From Geobacteraceae bacterium (lineage in GTDB: Bacteria; Desulfobacterota; Desulfuromonadia; Geobacterales; Pseudopelobacteraceae), in contig JANXYR010000067.1 of NCBI GenBank assembly GCA_025355965.1, positions 1-64,000 on the forward strand: a DNA stretch of 64,000 bases, in the 5' to 3' direction. The notes beneath the pieces were generated by a model. It saw nothing but the letters and a program-made list of their open reading frames with translations. It was not told the origin of the DNA and ran no database searches. The translations under genes were made by a program, and so were the position numbers. Below, in pieces: positions 56,794-64,000 of this stretch (the first letter of the stretch is position 1; each line of letters begins with the position of its first letter).

Positions 56794-57720
56794 CTATTCT
56801 TGGGAAGCCGGTTTACGTGCAACAATAAACAGATCAACACTGACAAAATCATTTACCAGATGCATACCGAGCCGCTCGAACAACTTACCTGATCCATAGC
56901 ATACATTCCAGAGTGTACGGTCAAAATAGATTGACGCCTGCGCCTTGATACTTCCATCCTCCTGCGCAGCGATAATGGCCGGGAAGCAGATTGAACGGGC
57001 TGTATCCTTGATGGTCAATACACCGGCAATTTCCATATTTGGCGTTCCCGGTGTGCATGCGGCAATAACAACTGCACCGCTTAATTCAAAAGTTACCATC
57101 GGATAGCGTTCCACATCGAAGAAATCTTCGGACTTCAGATGCCGGAGCAACATACTCCGCCAACTTTCATCATAAAGATCCAGATTTGTTAAAGTATTCA
57201 TGTCCAACACGAATCGTCCCGATCCGGGGAGACCATTCTTCAAAATAACGTCTCCGTCAGTTATGGAAATCCGCCCATGATGACGGTTATTGATATTGCG
57301 CCCGTTCCATTCGACCACACTCTTTTTCACGTCAATGCGAAATACTCCGTCAACTAATGCGGGTGCGACCACAGCCGCGACGAAAAGCTCAATCGCACAT
57401 CCGGCCGCTTGCCATGCTTGCATCCCCCCTTCCAGAATTGCAACATTCTGGTATCCTGCTCGTTCCAACTTCTCTTTGGCCGCTCTGGCGGTCATGGTCG
57501 TGCCACTGTCATCATAGACTACTATGACATTATCCCGATTCGGTACGCATTCAGCTATCCGGTCCAGAAAAACCATTTCATAGACACAGGCGTTTCTGGC
57601 ACCGGAAATATGCCGGCCGGCAAAGTCCTCGGGAAGAAGTACGTCTATCACGCTGACAGAACCACTCTCTATCAACTGCTGCAGTTCATTGACATTTACG
57701 GTTGCATTCATTTCCCTCAT
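56794..57720 (-). CDS. Rhodanese-YceI fusion protein
   Basis: About 308 residues. Residues about 3-110 are a rhodanese fold (SVIDVLLPEDFAGRHISGAR, VAILEGGMQAWQAAGC), but the catalytic loop reads VYDDSGTTMTA with Asp where Cys is expected. Residues about 120-300 form a YceI-like lipocalin domain (DVKKSVVEWNGRN, GSGRFVLDMNTLTNLDL, FFDVERYPMVTFEL, AGVLTIKDTARSI). YceI domains bind polyisoprenoids. There is no signal peptide, so the protein seems cytoplasmic. The ATG at 57720 follows AAGGAAAGGGG; two other Met starts within 13 residues are possible. Confidence 0.85.
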   Translation of the reverse strand: MREMNATVNVNELQQLIESGSVSVIDVLLPEDFAGRHISGARNACVYEMVFLDRIAECVPNRDNVIVVYDDSGTTMTARAAKEKLERAGYQNVAILEGGMQAWQAAGCAIELFVAAVVAPALVDGVFRIDVKKSVVEWNGRNINNRHHGRISITDGDVILKNGLPGSGRFVLDMNTLTNLDLYDESWRSMLLRHLKSEDFFDVERYPMVTFELSGAVVIAACTPGTPNMEIAGVLTIKDTARSICFPAIIAAQEDGSIKAQASIYFDRTLWNVCYGSGKLFERLGMHLVNDFVSVDLFIVARKPASQE

Positions 57721-57983
57721 CCCCTTTCCTTTCCATAGCTTAACCAAGACTCTCTATGCATTTGCAGTTGTATTGTACTCCTTGGAAAATCGCAGGTGTA
57801 GCTATTTATTTAACCTCCAGGATGTGCCGGATATGAGCAGAAACAGCTGCCAAAAATCAATCCACGCACAATTTGTATCCGACTCTTATGCTCAAGATTA
57901 TATGTACCATGTTACTAAAAAGGAGTATTATGGAGGCAGGTAAAGGCGGATGTTGCGTGGTCCGTCTTTGGAAGGAGATCGTG

Positions 57984-58472
57984 ATGAACATACTTGAATG
58001 CACCATAAACATGAAGAAAGAGACGCAGGCACATTATAAGCGTCTCGCGGAAGCAGTTACAAGCGGAGAATTGAAGCGTCTCTTTACGCTGCTTGCAGCT
58101 GCAGAAGGTGAGCACATCGGCAAGCTTGTCGCTTTGAAAGGCAACATGGATAATCTTGAAGTGCAGGATGTAGAGGGCATTGAAGAGAGCGCATGCATGT
58201 ACAGCCCGCACATTGACCCGCTGCATCTGGCAGAATCCTTGAAAAATGATCCTGATGCCTACCGGCATGTCGTACAGGAAGAGGAGGATACGATCAAATT
58301 TTTTGGTCGTTTGAGTGGCCAGACCGAGAGCGAGCAGTTAAAAAGAGTCTGTAATTTGCTGGCTGAAAAAGAGCGTGAGCATTTGGAAATGCTCGAAAAC
58401 ATCTATTTTTTTGTTGAAGAGCCCAGAACATATCTGGAGTGGGGCGAATTCAGCAACCTCAAGATCCTTTAG
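57984..58472 (+). CDS. Ferritin-like diiron protein
   Basis: A 162-residue four-helix protein with repeated E-x-x-H and glutamate motifs: NMKKETQAHYKRLAEAV, AAAEGEHIGKLVAL, QEEEDTIKFFGRLSG and AEKEREHLEMLENIYFF. This is the rubrerythrin/ferritin-like metal-site pattern without a rubredoxin domain. Two good starts exist. ATG 57984 (GGAAGGAG upstream) is used, but an in-frame ATG at 57930 with AAAGGAG adds 18 residues including two cysteines. Role in oxidative stress or metal storage is inferred. Confidence 0.85.
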   Translation: MNILECTINMKKETQAHYKRLAEAVTSGELKRLFTLLAAAEGEHIGKLVALKGNMDNLEVQDVEGIEESACMYSPHIDPLHLAESLKNDPDAYRHVVQEEEDTIKFFGRLSGQTESEQLKRVCNLLAEKEREHLEMLENIYFFVEEPRTYLEWGEFSNLKIL

Positions 58473-58494
58473 CATGAAGAAGGGGGTGAGTATT

Positions 58495-58701
58495 GTGACC
58501 ACAACTAATTATGATAATGTATGTTATCGGACGGAGCAGAGGGAAGAGAGTGTTCCTTTGCTTAATATGAAAAATGGCCAACTGGGGTATTCCTTTGGAT
58601 GTACTCAGGCAGGGGAAACCGTTCAGGTTAGGCTCACAAATGGTGAATTGGATTCATGGGGACGAAATGATTGTATGGAAAGCTTCTCTGAACCGCTTTA
58701 G
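58495..58701 (+). CDS. Small conserved-looking protein, unknown function
   Basis: A 68-residue protein (GTG start with AGGGGGTGAG upstream) containing LLNMKNGQLGYSFGCTQAGE and TNGELDSWGRNDCME, a beta-hairpin-like unit with two cysteines. I recall similar short proteins in other deltaproteobacteria but cannot name the family. It lies 22 bases after the ferritin-like gene and 57 before the NRDE gene, so it probably belongs to the same transcript. Confidence 0.65.
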   Translation: MTTTNYDNVCYRTEQREESVPLLNMKNGQLGYSFGCTQAGETVQVRLTNGELDSWGRNDCMESFSEPL

Positions 58702-58758
58702 CAGCACACTAGAGGATTGGGTCGTCAAACTGAAAATTTTGATTGAACAGATATCTCT

Positions 58759-59535
58759 ATGTGCCTGATTGCCTTTGCCATTAGCAGTCATCCGAAGTAC
58801 CGTATTGTGCTGGTTGCCAACAGGGACGAATACCGGGGCCGGGAGACCGACCCGGCAAATTACTGGAGTAACGCCCCTTATCTGCTGGCAGGTAGAGACC
58901 GGCAAGCAGGAGGCACATGGCTCGGGGTTACGACCGGGGGCAAACTGGCTGCGATAACCAACTATAGAGACGCGAGACAGCAGGCGATAAATCCCACCTC
59001 CCGTGGCTCGCTTGTGGCCGACTACCTTTGTGATAACGGAATGACTCCAGCCGAACTGCCGTCATACCTGGTAAAAAATGGTAACAGGTATGACGGCTTC
59101 AATCTTCTTTACGGCACCTGCAGCGAACTGCACTATTTTACCAACAGGGGAGGCTCTTCCGGTCCGGTGAAGCCCGGAATCCATGCTCTGTCAAACCACC
59201 TTCTTGACACCCACTGGCCCAAGGTTGTTGTTGCAAAGGGGCGGTTGCATAACCTCTTGCAGAATCCTGAACCGTCAATTGAAGAACTTCTCTCGATGCT
59301 TTCAGACCAGGAGCCATTTGCCCACGGGCTGCTTCCTGACACCGGTATAGGTCCTGAACGGGAAAGATTACTTTCCCCCCTCTTCATCAACGGTGACACC
59401 TATTGTACCCGCTCAACTACCGTTATCATGGTGGGAAATGACGATCATGTTACCTTTATTGAGCAGGGGTATGATACTCCGCTGCCGCACCTTCAAAGGT
59501 TCACTTTCCAGCTTTCCCCTGAAGGGCGCACATGA
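58759..59535 (+). CDS. NRDE (TANGO2-like) family protein
   Basis: A 258-residue protein starting MCLIAFAISSHPKYRIVLVANRDEYRGR across two blocks, with the Cys2 and N-R-D-E motif of this family. It also has AGGTWLGVT and AAITNYRD. Members are Ntn-hydrolase-like by fold (Cys2 as possible nucleophile); human TANGO2 has been linked to haem and lipid metabolism. The reaction is unknown. It overlaps AcpH by four bases. Confidence 0.92.
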   Translation: MCLIAFAISSHPKYRIVLVANRDEYRGRETDPANYWSNAPYLLAGRDRQAGGTWLGVTTGGKLAAITNYRDARQQAINPTSRGSLVADYLCDNGMTPAELPSYLVKNGNRYDGFNLLYGTCSELHYFTNRGGSSGPVKPGIHALSNHLLDTHWPKVVVAKGRLHNLLQNPEPSIEELLSMLSDQEPFAHGLLPDTGIGPERERLLSPLFINGDTYCTRSTTVIMVGNDDHVTFIEQGYDTPLPHLQRFTFQLSPEGRT

Positions 59536-60140
59536 ACTTCCTGTTCCACATGCTGCTTTCCGGCGGTGATGATCAGCTCATGGTTGGTAATTTTATGGGT
59601 GATTTTGTCAAGGGGACACTTCAGGAGCGTTTCTCGCCAACTATTCGTCAGGGGGTGGCGCTGCACCGACGGATAGACTCATATGCCGAGCGTCACTCGC
59701 TTTTCCGCCAAAGCCGGCAACGCATATCACAAGACTATGGTCTCTATCGCGGCGTGATGGTGGACATCTTCTACGACTATTATCTGGTCAACGACTGGGA
59801 TGAATGGTGCGACGAGACCCTGGAAGATTTTCTCACCAGAACGCGCGCAGTAGTTGAAAACAACATGAGTTCTCTGCCAACGGAGATGCACCGTCTTGTA
59901 CCGATTATTTTTGAAGAGCTGTTACCGTCATACGGCACTGTAGAAGGCATCGCCACAGCGCTCAGCCGCCTTTCCCGCCGCATCAAACGCCCCAATCCTT
60001 TAAGTGGCGGTGAAAAGGAGCTGCTCCTTCATCATGATGCTCTGCTAAATGATTTCCGCGTCTTTACGCCGGAGGTATTTCGTTTTGCCAGCGAAGTTAT
60101 CAGTTCAACTCACACACCTGTTAACCGGTCAACAATCTGA
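59532..60140 (+). CDS. acpH: Acyl carrier protein phosphodiesterase-like protein
   Basis: A 202-residue HD-like hydrolase. The opening NFLFHMLLSGGDDQLMVGNF and MGDFVKG, then VALHRRIDSYAERHSLF and GVMVDIFYDYYLVNDW, match AcpH, which removes 4'-phosphopantetheine from ACP. The usual A-H (HxxLA) start reads FHMLLS here. The ATG overlaps the NRDE gene end, and a terminator follows. Confidence 0.9.
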   Translation: MNFLFHMLLSGGDDQLMVGNFMGDFVKGTLQERFSPTIRQGVALHRRIDSYAERHSLFRQSRQRISQDYGLYRGVMVDIFYDYYLVNDWDEWCDETLEDFLTRTRAVVENNMSSLPTEMHRLVPIIFEELLPSYGTVEGIATALSRLSRRIKRPNPLSGGEKELLLHHDALLNDFRVFTPEVFRFASEVISSTHTPVNRSTI

Positions 60141-60160
60141 ACCAAAATGATACCAGATAT

Positions 60161-60195
60161 AAAAAGCCCACCAAAATATTCAGTGGGCTTCGTTT
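60161..60195. terminator. Bidirectional hairpin terminator
   Basis: AAGCCCAC at 60164-60171 pairs with 60183-60190. T-rich sequence follows on the plus strand and a longer T-run on the minus strand, so it can end AcpH and the opposing small genes. Confidence 0.85.
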
Positions 60196-60227
60196 TCCTC
60201 TTAATATGCGATTACCTTTTTAGGTTT

Positions 60228-60302
60228 TTATCCGATCAGATACTTATCGGAGCGATATAACATCCTATGTCTGATCCCACATGGTGGAGTCTCGTCTGTC
60301 AA
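60228..60302 (-). CDS. Possible 24-residue peptide
   Basis: A TTG-initiated frame reading MTDETPPCGIRHRMLYRSDK and ending YLIG, with AAAGGAGG ten bases before the start. It lies downstream of another short gene with an equally strong Shine-Dalgarno, and ahead of the minus-strand terminator. The strong ribosome site is the main evidence; no family is recognised. Confidence 0.35.
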   Translation of the reverse strand: MTDETPPCGIRHRMLYRSDKYLIG

Positions 60303-60345
60303 TAATAAGCCCTCCTTTAAATGGTTTATACTTCTTTCCAACTGG

Positions 60346-60483
60346 TTAAACTATAGCACCATAAAAGTAAAAAAACAGTCTATGAAAAATATTTTTAGGA
60401 GAGTATTCTAACCGGATTGAGTCCCGCCCACCGCCAGAAGATCTGACCTGAATATCCGTGAACGGCAGAATTCGTCTGGCCAT
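60346..60483 (-). CDS. Possible 45-residue basic protein
   Basis: Reads MARRILPFTDIQVRSSGGGR, then DSIRLEYSPKNIFHRLFFYF, ending YGAIV. The ATG at 60483 has AAGGAGGGGG upstream. It is basic with an aromatic tail. It is one of two tiny minus-strand frames in the 500-base gap 60141-60640; that gap otherwise has only the terminator. Expression evidence would be required to call it a gene with certainty. Confidence 0.4.
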   Translation of the reverse strand: MARRILPFTDIQVRSSGGGRDSIRLEYSPKNIFHRLFFYFYGAIV

Positions 60484-60640
60484 GAGTTCCCCCTCCTTTT
60501 TATGGTACTTGCTCTTGCAACTTCGTGGCATGCCCCTATGAACGCCGCCATAACAGACGGGTTCAGTTATTTAAAATCAGATCATTTATGATATCTTAAT
60601 TGTTTATTGGTGATAATATATCAAATTACAAGGAGATTCT

Positions 60641-61243
60641 ATGAAGCGCTTAGGTAACAATATTATGCTGGTTGCATGTCTCATTCTTATCCCTACAATG
60701 GTCATGGCTGTTGATACATCTGCACCTGTGCCCGCCAAAGAAAAAAACGTGTCCGATCAAGCCGCCCCTTTCTCTGTAGCACCCCCATTAAAGATCGGTT
60801 CGATTAATATATCTTACATCGGTATGGAATCTGAGCAGGGCAAGTCATTAAAAACACGGCTAATTGAAAAGAAAGACAAAGTCGAGGCGAAGATTCTTGC
60901 TGAAAAGAAAAAACTCGACACGCTAAAAGAATCCATCAAGTCCAAAATGCCTACATATACTCCGAAACAGCGAGAAGCAAAATCAAATGAATTTCAGAAA
61001 AAAGTAGAAACGTTTCAGAAGTTTATACGTGAATCGGAAGAATCATTCATGAAGGAGCAGGAGAGTGAAACCAACAATATTGTTTCCCTGATAGAAAAAA
61101 CCGTTTTAGACTACGGAAAGGCTAACGACTTTGCAATCATCGTCGCCAAGAAAGACATCCTCTATGTAGACAGTCGAATTGAAACTCAGGATTTGACCAG
61201 TATTATCCTAAAAGCCGTCAACGATACCTGGAAAAACAAATAG
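60641..61243 (+). CDS. OmpH/Skp-like periplasmic protein
   Basis: A 200-residue exported protein with signal peptide (1 to about 23, VMAVD). A Skp-type coiled-coil region follows: KIGSINISYIGMESEQGK, a Lys-rich helix with EKKDKVEAKILAEKKKLDTL, and an amphipathic return helix with VLDYGKANDFAIIVAKKDIL, as in OmpH proteins. It probably chaperones outer-membrane proteins. It is not beside bamA or lpx genes, so it is likely a paralogue. AAGGAGATTCT precedes the ATG. Confidence 0.88.
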   Translation: MKRLGNNIMLVACLILIPTMVMAVDTSAPVPAKEKNVSDQAAPFSVAPPLKIGSINISYIGMESEQGKSLKTRLIEKKDKVEAKILAEKKKLDTLKESIKSKMPTYTPKQREAKSNEFQKKVETFQKFIRESEESFMKEQESETNNIVSLIEKTVLDYGKANDFAIIVAKKDILYVDSRIETQDLTSIILKAVNDTWKNK

Positions 61244-61375
61244 TCGGCGACCTCTCTTGGAAAAACATTTTTTACCTTTTTGTGTGATAGCCACTGTTTC
61301 TAAAAATGTGACCAATGCACCAGAGCAACCTGAATTAGCTTTAAAACTAAGTATTTAAAATAAATTGGAGGCAAC

Positions 61376-61828
61376 ATGACTATGGCTAATACTACAAAAG
61401 CATTCATTGGCGCTATTGCAATCGGCATCGCAATCCAGCTTGTTCCCTACGGACGCAACCATGTCAATCCGCCAATCGTCCACGAACCGGCTTGGAACAA
61501 TCCTGAGACGAGAGACCTGACCAAACGTGTCTGCTTCAACTGTCATAGTAACGAGACGATCTGGCCACTCTATTCCAAAATAGCGCCGGCATCCTGGTTA
61601 ATATATAGTGACGTTGCCGAGGCACGACAGAAGCTGAATTTTTCAGACTGGAAGGGTGGCCAACGCGGCGGAGAAAACAGCTTTGAAATCAGAAAAGAAA
61701 TCGAATCCGGCAAAATGCCGCCGATTCAATATCGTCTGGCACACCCGGAGGCAAAACTTGACGACGCCTCAAAAAAAGCACTTGTTGACGGCCTTGAAGC
61801 AACCGTGAAAGCTTCGATCAAACACTGA
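61376..61828 (+). CDS. Haem-binding domain protein (mono-haem CXXCH)
   Basis: A 150-residue protein with an N-terminal hydrophobic segment (about 7-24) as membrane anchor or signal. The cytochrome-like site is RVCFNCHSNETIWPLYSKIA (CFNCH near 52-56), followed by APASWLIYSDVAEARQKLNF and SGKMPPIQYRLAHPEAKL. It matches the haem-binding domain family seen in Bacteroidetes and deltaproteobacteria. The M-P-P-x-x-Y motif may supply the second ligand. GGAGGCAAC precedes the ATG. Confidence 0.88.
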   Translation: MTMANTTKAFIGAIAIGIAIQLVPYGRNHVNPPIVHEPAWNNPETRDLTKRVCFNCHSNETIWPLYSKIAPASWLIYSDVAEARQKLNFSDWKGGQRGGENSFEIRKEIESGKMPPIQYRLAHPEAKLDDASKKALVDGLEATVKASIKH

Positions 61829-61955
61829 CGTCAATCGAATACCGGGGACTGCCACTGAAAACAATAGTTATAATGACAATTATCCTCGCAGCTTCAATAT
61901 GAGATTGATGCCGTGGATGACAGCAGCTTGAAGCTAGTGGCAAGGAGAAACCACC

Positions 61956-63053
61956 ATGGCTCACCTATTTGAACCACTCACCCTACGCAGCATAACGCTT
62001 CCGAATCGGATTGCCGTATCACCCATGTGCCAGTATTCAAGTATGGATGGTTTTGCCAACGACTGGCATCTTGTCCACTACGGCAGCCGTGCTACCGGTG
62101 GTGCGGGGTTGGTGTTGACCGAAGCTGCTGCGGTCACTCCGCAAGGTCGAATCAGCCCGCAGGACCTTGGAATCTGGAACGACGATCACATAGAATTTCT
62201 GGCACGTATCGTCCACTTCATCGCACAACGAGGAAGCGTAGCTGGAATCCAGCTGGCCCACGCCGGTCGCAAGGCCAGCACTCCTCCCCCATGGGAGAAT
62301 CGATCAGTCACCTTGACCGAAACAGAAGGTGGTTGGCCAATTGTAGCCCCCAGTGCCCTACCCTTTGATGATGGATGTATTGTACCGACAGAAATGACTG
62401 ATGATAGTATTCAGGAGGTAGTCGCTGCCTTTGTCCACGCTGCCCGGCGCTCGCTCGCGGCAGGATTCCGAATTGTCGAAATTCATGCCGCCCATGGCTA
62501 TCTCCTGCACCAGTTTCTCTCTCCGCTCAGTAACCGGCGTACAGATCAGTATGGCGGTATTTTCGAGAACCGTACCCGGTTGCTTCGAGACATCGTGACC
62601 GCTGTCAGAACCACTTGGCCGGAAAATCTACCACTCTTGGTGAGGATATCTGCTACCGACTGGGTCGAAGGGGGATGGGACATAGAGCAGTCTCTTGAAC
62701 TTGTCCGCCAACTCCTGCCGCTTGGTGTTGATCTTATCGATTGCTCTTCCGGTGGCAGTGCCCCGCACGCACGAATACCTCTAGGTACGGGCTATCAGAC
62801 CCGGTTTGCCGAGCAGATCCGCCGTGAGACCGGTGGCAAAACCGGTGCAGTCGGGCTGATTACGGCACCGGCACAGGCAGATCATATCATACGTTCAGGC
62901 CAGGCAGATCTGGTACTGCTCGCCCGTGAATTGCTCCGGGATCCCTATTGGCCTCTCAGGGCTGCCAGGGAACTTGGGCACTTGACAGCGTGGCCTGCCC
63001 AGTATGTCAGGTCAGCACCGGAGCATACTCCAGCCTATTTGCCTAAAAAATGA
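61956..63053 (+). CDS. Old yellow enzyme (YqjM-like NADH:flavin oxidoreductase)
   Basis: A 365-residue FMN-dependent ene-reductase. It has NRIAVSPMCQYSSMDGFAND (the Cys and Tyr of the YqjM/thermophilic class), GIQLAHAGRKAS, EIHAAHGYLLHQFLSPLSNR (His pair for substrate) and RTDQYGGIFENRTRLL. It ends with LVLLARELLRDPYWP. Substrate unknown. A terminator hairpin lies about 210 bases downstream; the 613-base gap after it is otherwise without a supported gene. Confidence 0.94.
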   Translation: MAHLFEPLTLRSITLPNRIAVSPMCQYSSMDGFANDWHLVHYGSRATGGAGLVLTEAAAVTPQGRISPQDLGIWNDDHIEFLARIVHFIAQRGSVAGIQLAHAGRKASTPPPWENRSVTLTETEGGWPIVAPSALPFDDGCIVPTEMTDDSIQEVVAAFVHAARRSLAAGFRIVEIHAAHGYLLHQFLSPLSNRRTDQYGGIFENRTRLLRDIVTAVRTTWPENLPLLVRISATDWVEGGWDIEQSLELVRQLLPLGVDLIDCSSGGSAPHARIPLGTGYQTRFAEQIRRETGGKTGAVGLITAPAQADHIIRSGQADLVLLARELLRDPYWPLRAARELGHLTAWPAQYVRSAPEHTPAYLPKK

Positions 63054-63266
63054 CCGGGGATGGGTTACACTGCGCCACTTGTAGCCAATCTCAAGAATTT
63101 TCCGAAAATGCAGTCAAGCGGACGCCGACAGTGTGATTCACCGGAATTGCCAATGGTGGACTATTTTTGAAAAAAACGATTACCGGAGGTTGGGAGAAAT
63201 GGTAACATTGCATAGATATTTTGGTGCTGTTGACTAAAAACCATAAATGTACTGATCTGGAGCGAC

Positions 63267-63300
63267 AAATAGCTACTTCTCACGAGGTGGCTATTTTCTT
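63267..63300 (+). terminator. Hairpin terminator downstream of the old yellow enzyme gene
   Basis: A 13-bp stem with G-T pairs (AAATAGCTACTTC at 63267-63279 with 63284-63296), four-base loop, then TTTTCTT. Confidence 0.75.
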
Positions 63301-63666
63301 GTGCTCAAATCTTTCAAGACCGAAATCACTAAGCTTGCAAGGGTTCTGTTTTTAGGGGGGAAGGTCAAATATCTTACACATATATTTTCTTTACCTGAAT
63401 ATCCCGATACACCTAACTTTCAAAACTGTAATGTTCCGGCAATCCTCTTGCAAGAATCAATCATGCATTATGAAACCAAGCTATTCACAGCCGCTTTGTA
63501 GTGTGCTGTCTCTGTTAAAGAGGTTATTGCGAAAGTCTTTGAAACTATCGGTTTTAAATGCTGATTTGACATCGTGAGACAGAAAAATCACTGCAAGAGC
63601 CAGACTACCAAACTGAGGAACTGACTCAGTTGCAGATAAATTAAATATAAAGGCAGGGCATAAAAC

Positions 63667-63897
63667 ATGAGAAGAATTTGTGCATGGTGCAATATCGAAA
63701 TGGACTCAACTCATCTAGAGGGCCATTTTGGAGATGCTATTACACATGGTATCTGTAAAGAATGCAAAGATAAGCTTCTTGAGGCCCAAAGAGTTGAATT
63801 AATGCCATTTCTTGGCAGTCTAAATATGCCTCTTGTTATATTTGCCGCAATGAGGCATGCAGAAACCGCTAACACTCGGGAGATTCAGGCCTCCTGA
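63667..63897 (+). CDS. Small zinc-ribbon-like protein
   Basis: A 76-residue protein with [11 protein letters not shown] and, after a loop, [15 protein letters not shown]: two CxxC pairs (about 5-8 and 30-33) spaced like a treble-clef zinc ribbon. A hydrophobic segment [20 protein letters not shown] follows. Similar RRICAWC...HGIC modules occur in deltaproteobacterial response-regulator neighbours, from memory only. Its last codons overlap the end of a truncated polymerase fragment on the other strand. Confidence 0.7.
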   Translation: MRRICAWCNIEMDSTHLEGHFGDAITHGICKECKDKLLEAQRVELMPFLGSLNMPLVIFAAMRHAETANTREIQAS

Positions 63898-64000
63898 TTC
63901 AAGGAATCCCCGCCAAGAGCCGACTTGCCGCGTAACTCTGGATTAGCAGCTTGCTCGACGGAAGCAAAAAATGCGTTCATGTCAATATGGAGCACGGTAC
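63885..64000 (-). pseudogene. Y-family DNA polymerase (DinB-like), 5' fragment
   Basis: Minus-strand translation from the right edge reads [20 protein letters not shown] then ELRGK, the catalytic N-terminus of DNA polymerase IV-type enzymes (Asp in HIDM, FFASVEQ steric region). After RGK it departs from the family and stops twelve residues later at 63885. Only the first 37 codons or so survive in the window. The fragment is probably left from an insertion or deletion event. The start codon is outside the window. Confidence 0.7.

Noticed and set aside
63301-63501. A 66-codon plus-strand frame in the gap after the old yellow enzyme
   Set aside because: Starts with GTG right after a terminator, has no ribosome site and no domain pattern.

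Overview
The window reads as a chromosomal segment of a Geobacter-like member of the Desulfuromonadia (former Deltaproteobacteria), with moderate GC. This is inferred from content. There is a queA-tgt-yajC-secD-secF-recJ block, two CXXCH-containing exported proteins, an Aquifex-type aconitase, HDOD and PilZ proteins, a type III glutamine synthetase beside glnB-glnA, and small Cys-rich proteins of the kind common in Geobacter. The species cannot be fixed from the sequence alone.

Layout. 1-4.8 kb: the 5' ends of pyrK and rimI, then a divergent tolC-emrA-emrB-type efflux operon. 4.8-11.7 kb: an exported mono-haem triple-rhodanese protein, a large chemoreceptor, a small periplasmic protein and an outer-membrane porin with an unusual Met/Ala-rich insert. 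11.9-21.5 kb: housekeeping genes on the minus strand (CDF transporter, recJ, TPR protein, secF, secD, yajC, tgt, queA, SpoIID-like). 21.7-24 kb: two oligopeptide-ABC ATPases and an ArsR-type regulator with its own operator. 24-26.9 kb: a biotin operon bioF-bioH-bioC preceded by a BirA-like operator that covers the -10 box.

26.9-31.9 kb is the accessory region. It holds a frameshifted and truncated RhuM gene, a 1152-residue TIR-STAND ATPase-TPR protein (a probable anti-phage NLR-like effector), a KilA-N-type C-terminal remnant directly upstream of it, and a GxxExxY gene tightly bracketed by inverted repeats that looks like a small mobile cassette. This is the best candidate for an under-described system here. 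The effector class itself is a known type of defence protein.

32-36 kb: sugar-nucleotide genes (rfbB, rfbD, cupin mannose-6-phosphate isomerase, a lipoprotein, mannose-1-phosphate guanylyltransferase). 36-40 kb: HDOD protein, two hypothetical proteins, an M29 aminopeptidase and an M50 protease. 40-45 kb is a nitrogen-assimilation region. A type III glutamine synthetase and a glnB-glnA operon each have a near-perfect sigma-54 promoter, and a decayed acyl-CoA dehydrogenase 3' end lies between them. 44.8-50.5 kb: PilZ, M23 peptidase, class II aldolase-like protein, a slipin/28-aa membrane peptide/HExxH membrane protease cluster, a lipoprotein and a ChaN-like protein. 50.6-64 kb: M1-like peptidase, BI-1, PhnA-like protein, aconitase with an altered cluster-ligand motif, thioredoxin-2 with a CPHC site, rhodanese-YceI fusion, ferritin-like protein, NRDE protein, AcpH, several very small genes, OmpH-like protein, haem-binding protein, old yellow enzyme, and a truncated Y-family polymerase fragment at the right edge.

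No rRNA, tRNA, CRISPR array or complete insertion sequence was seen. Gene functions rest on motif recognition by eye; no database search was run.
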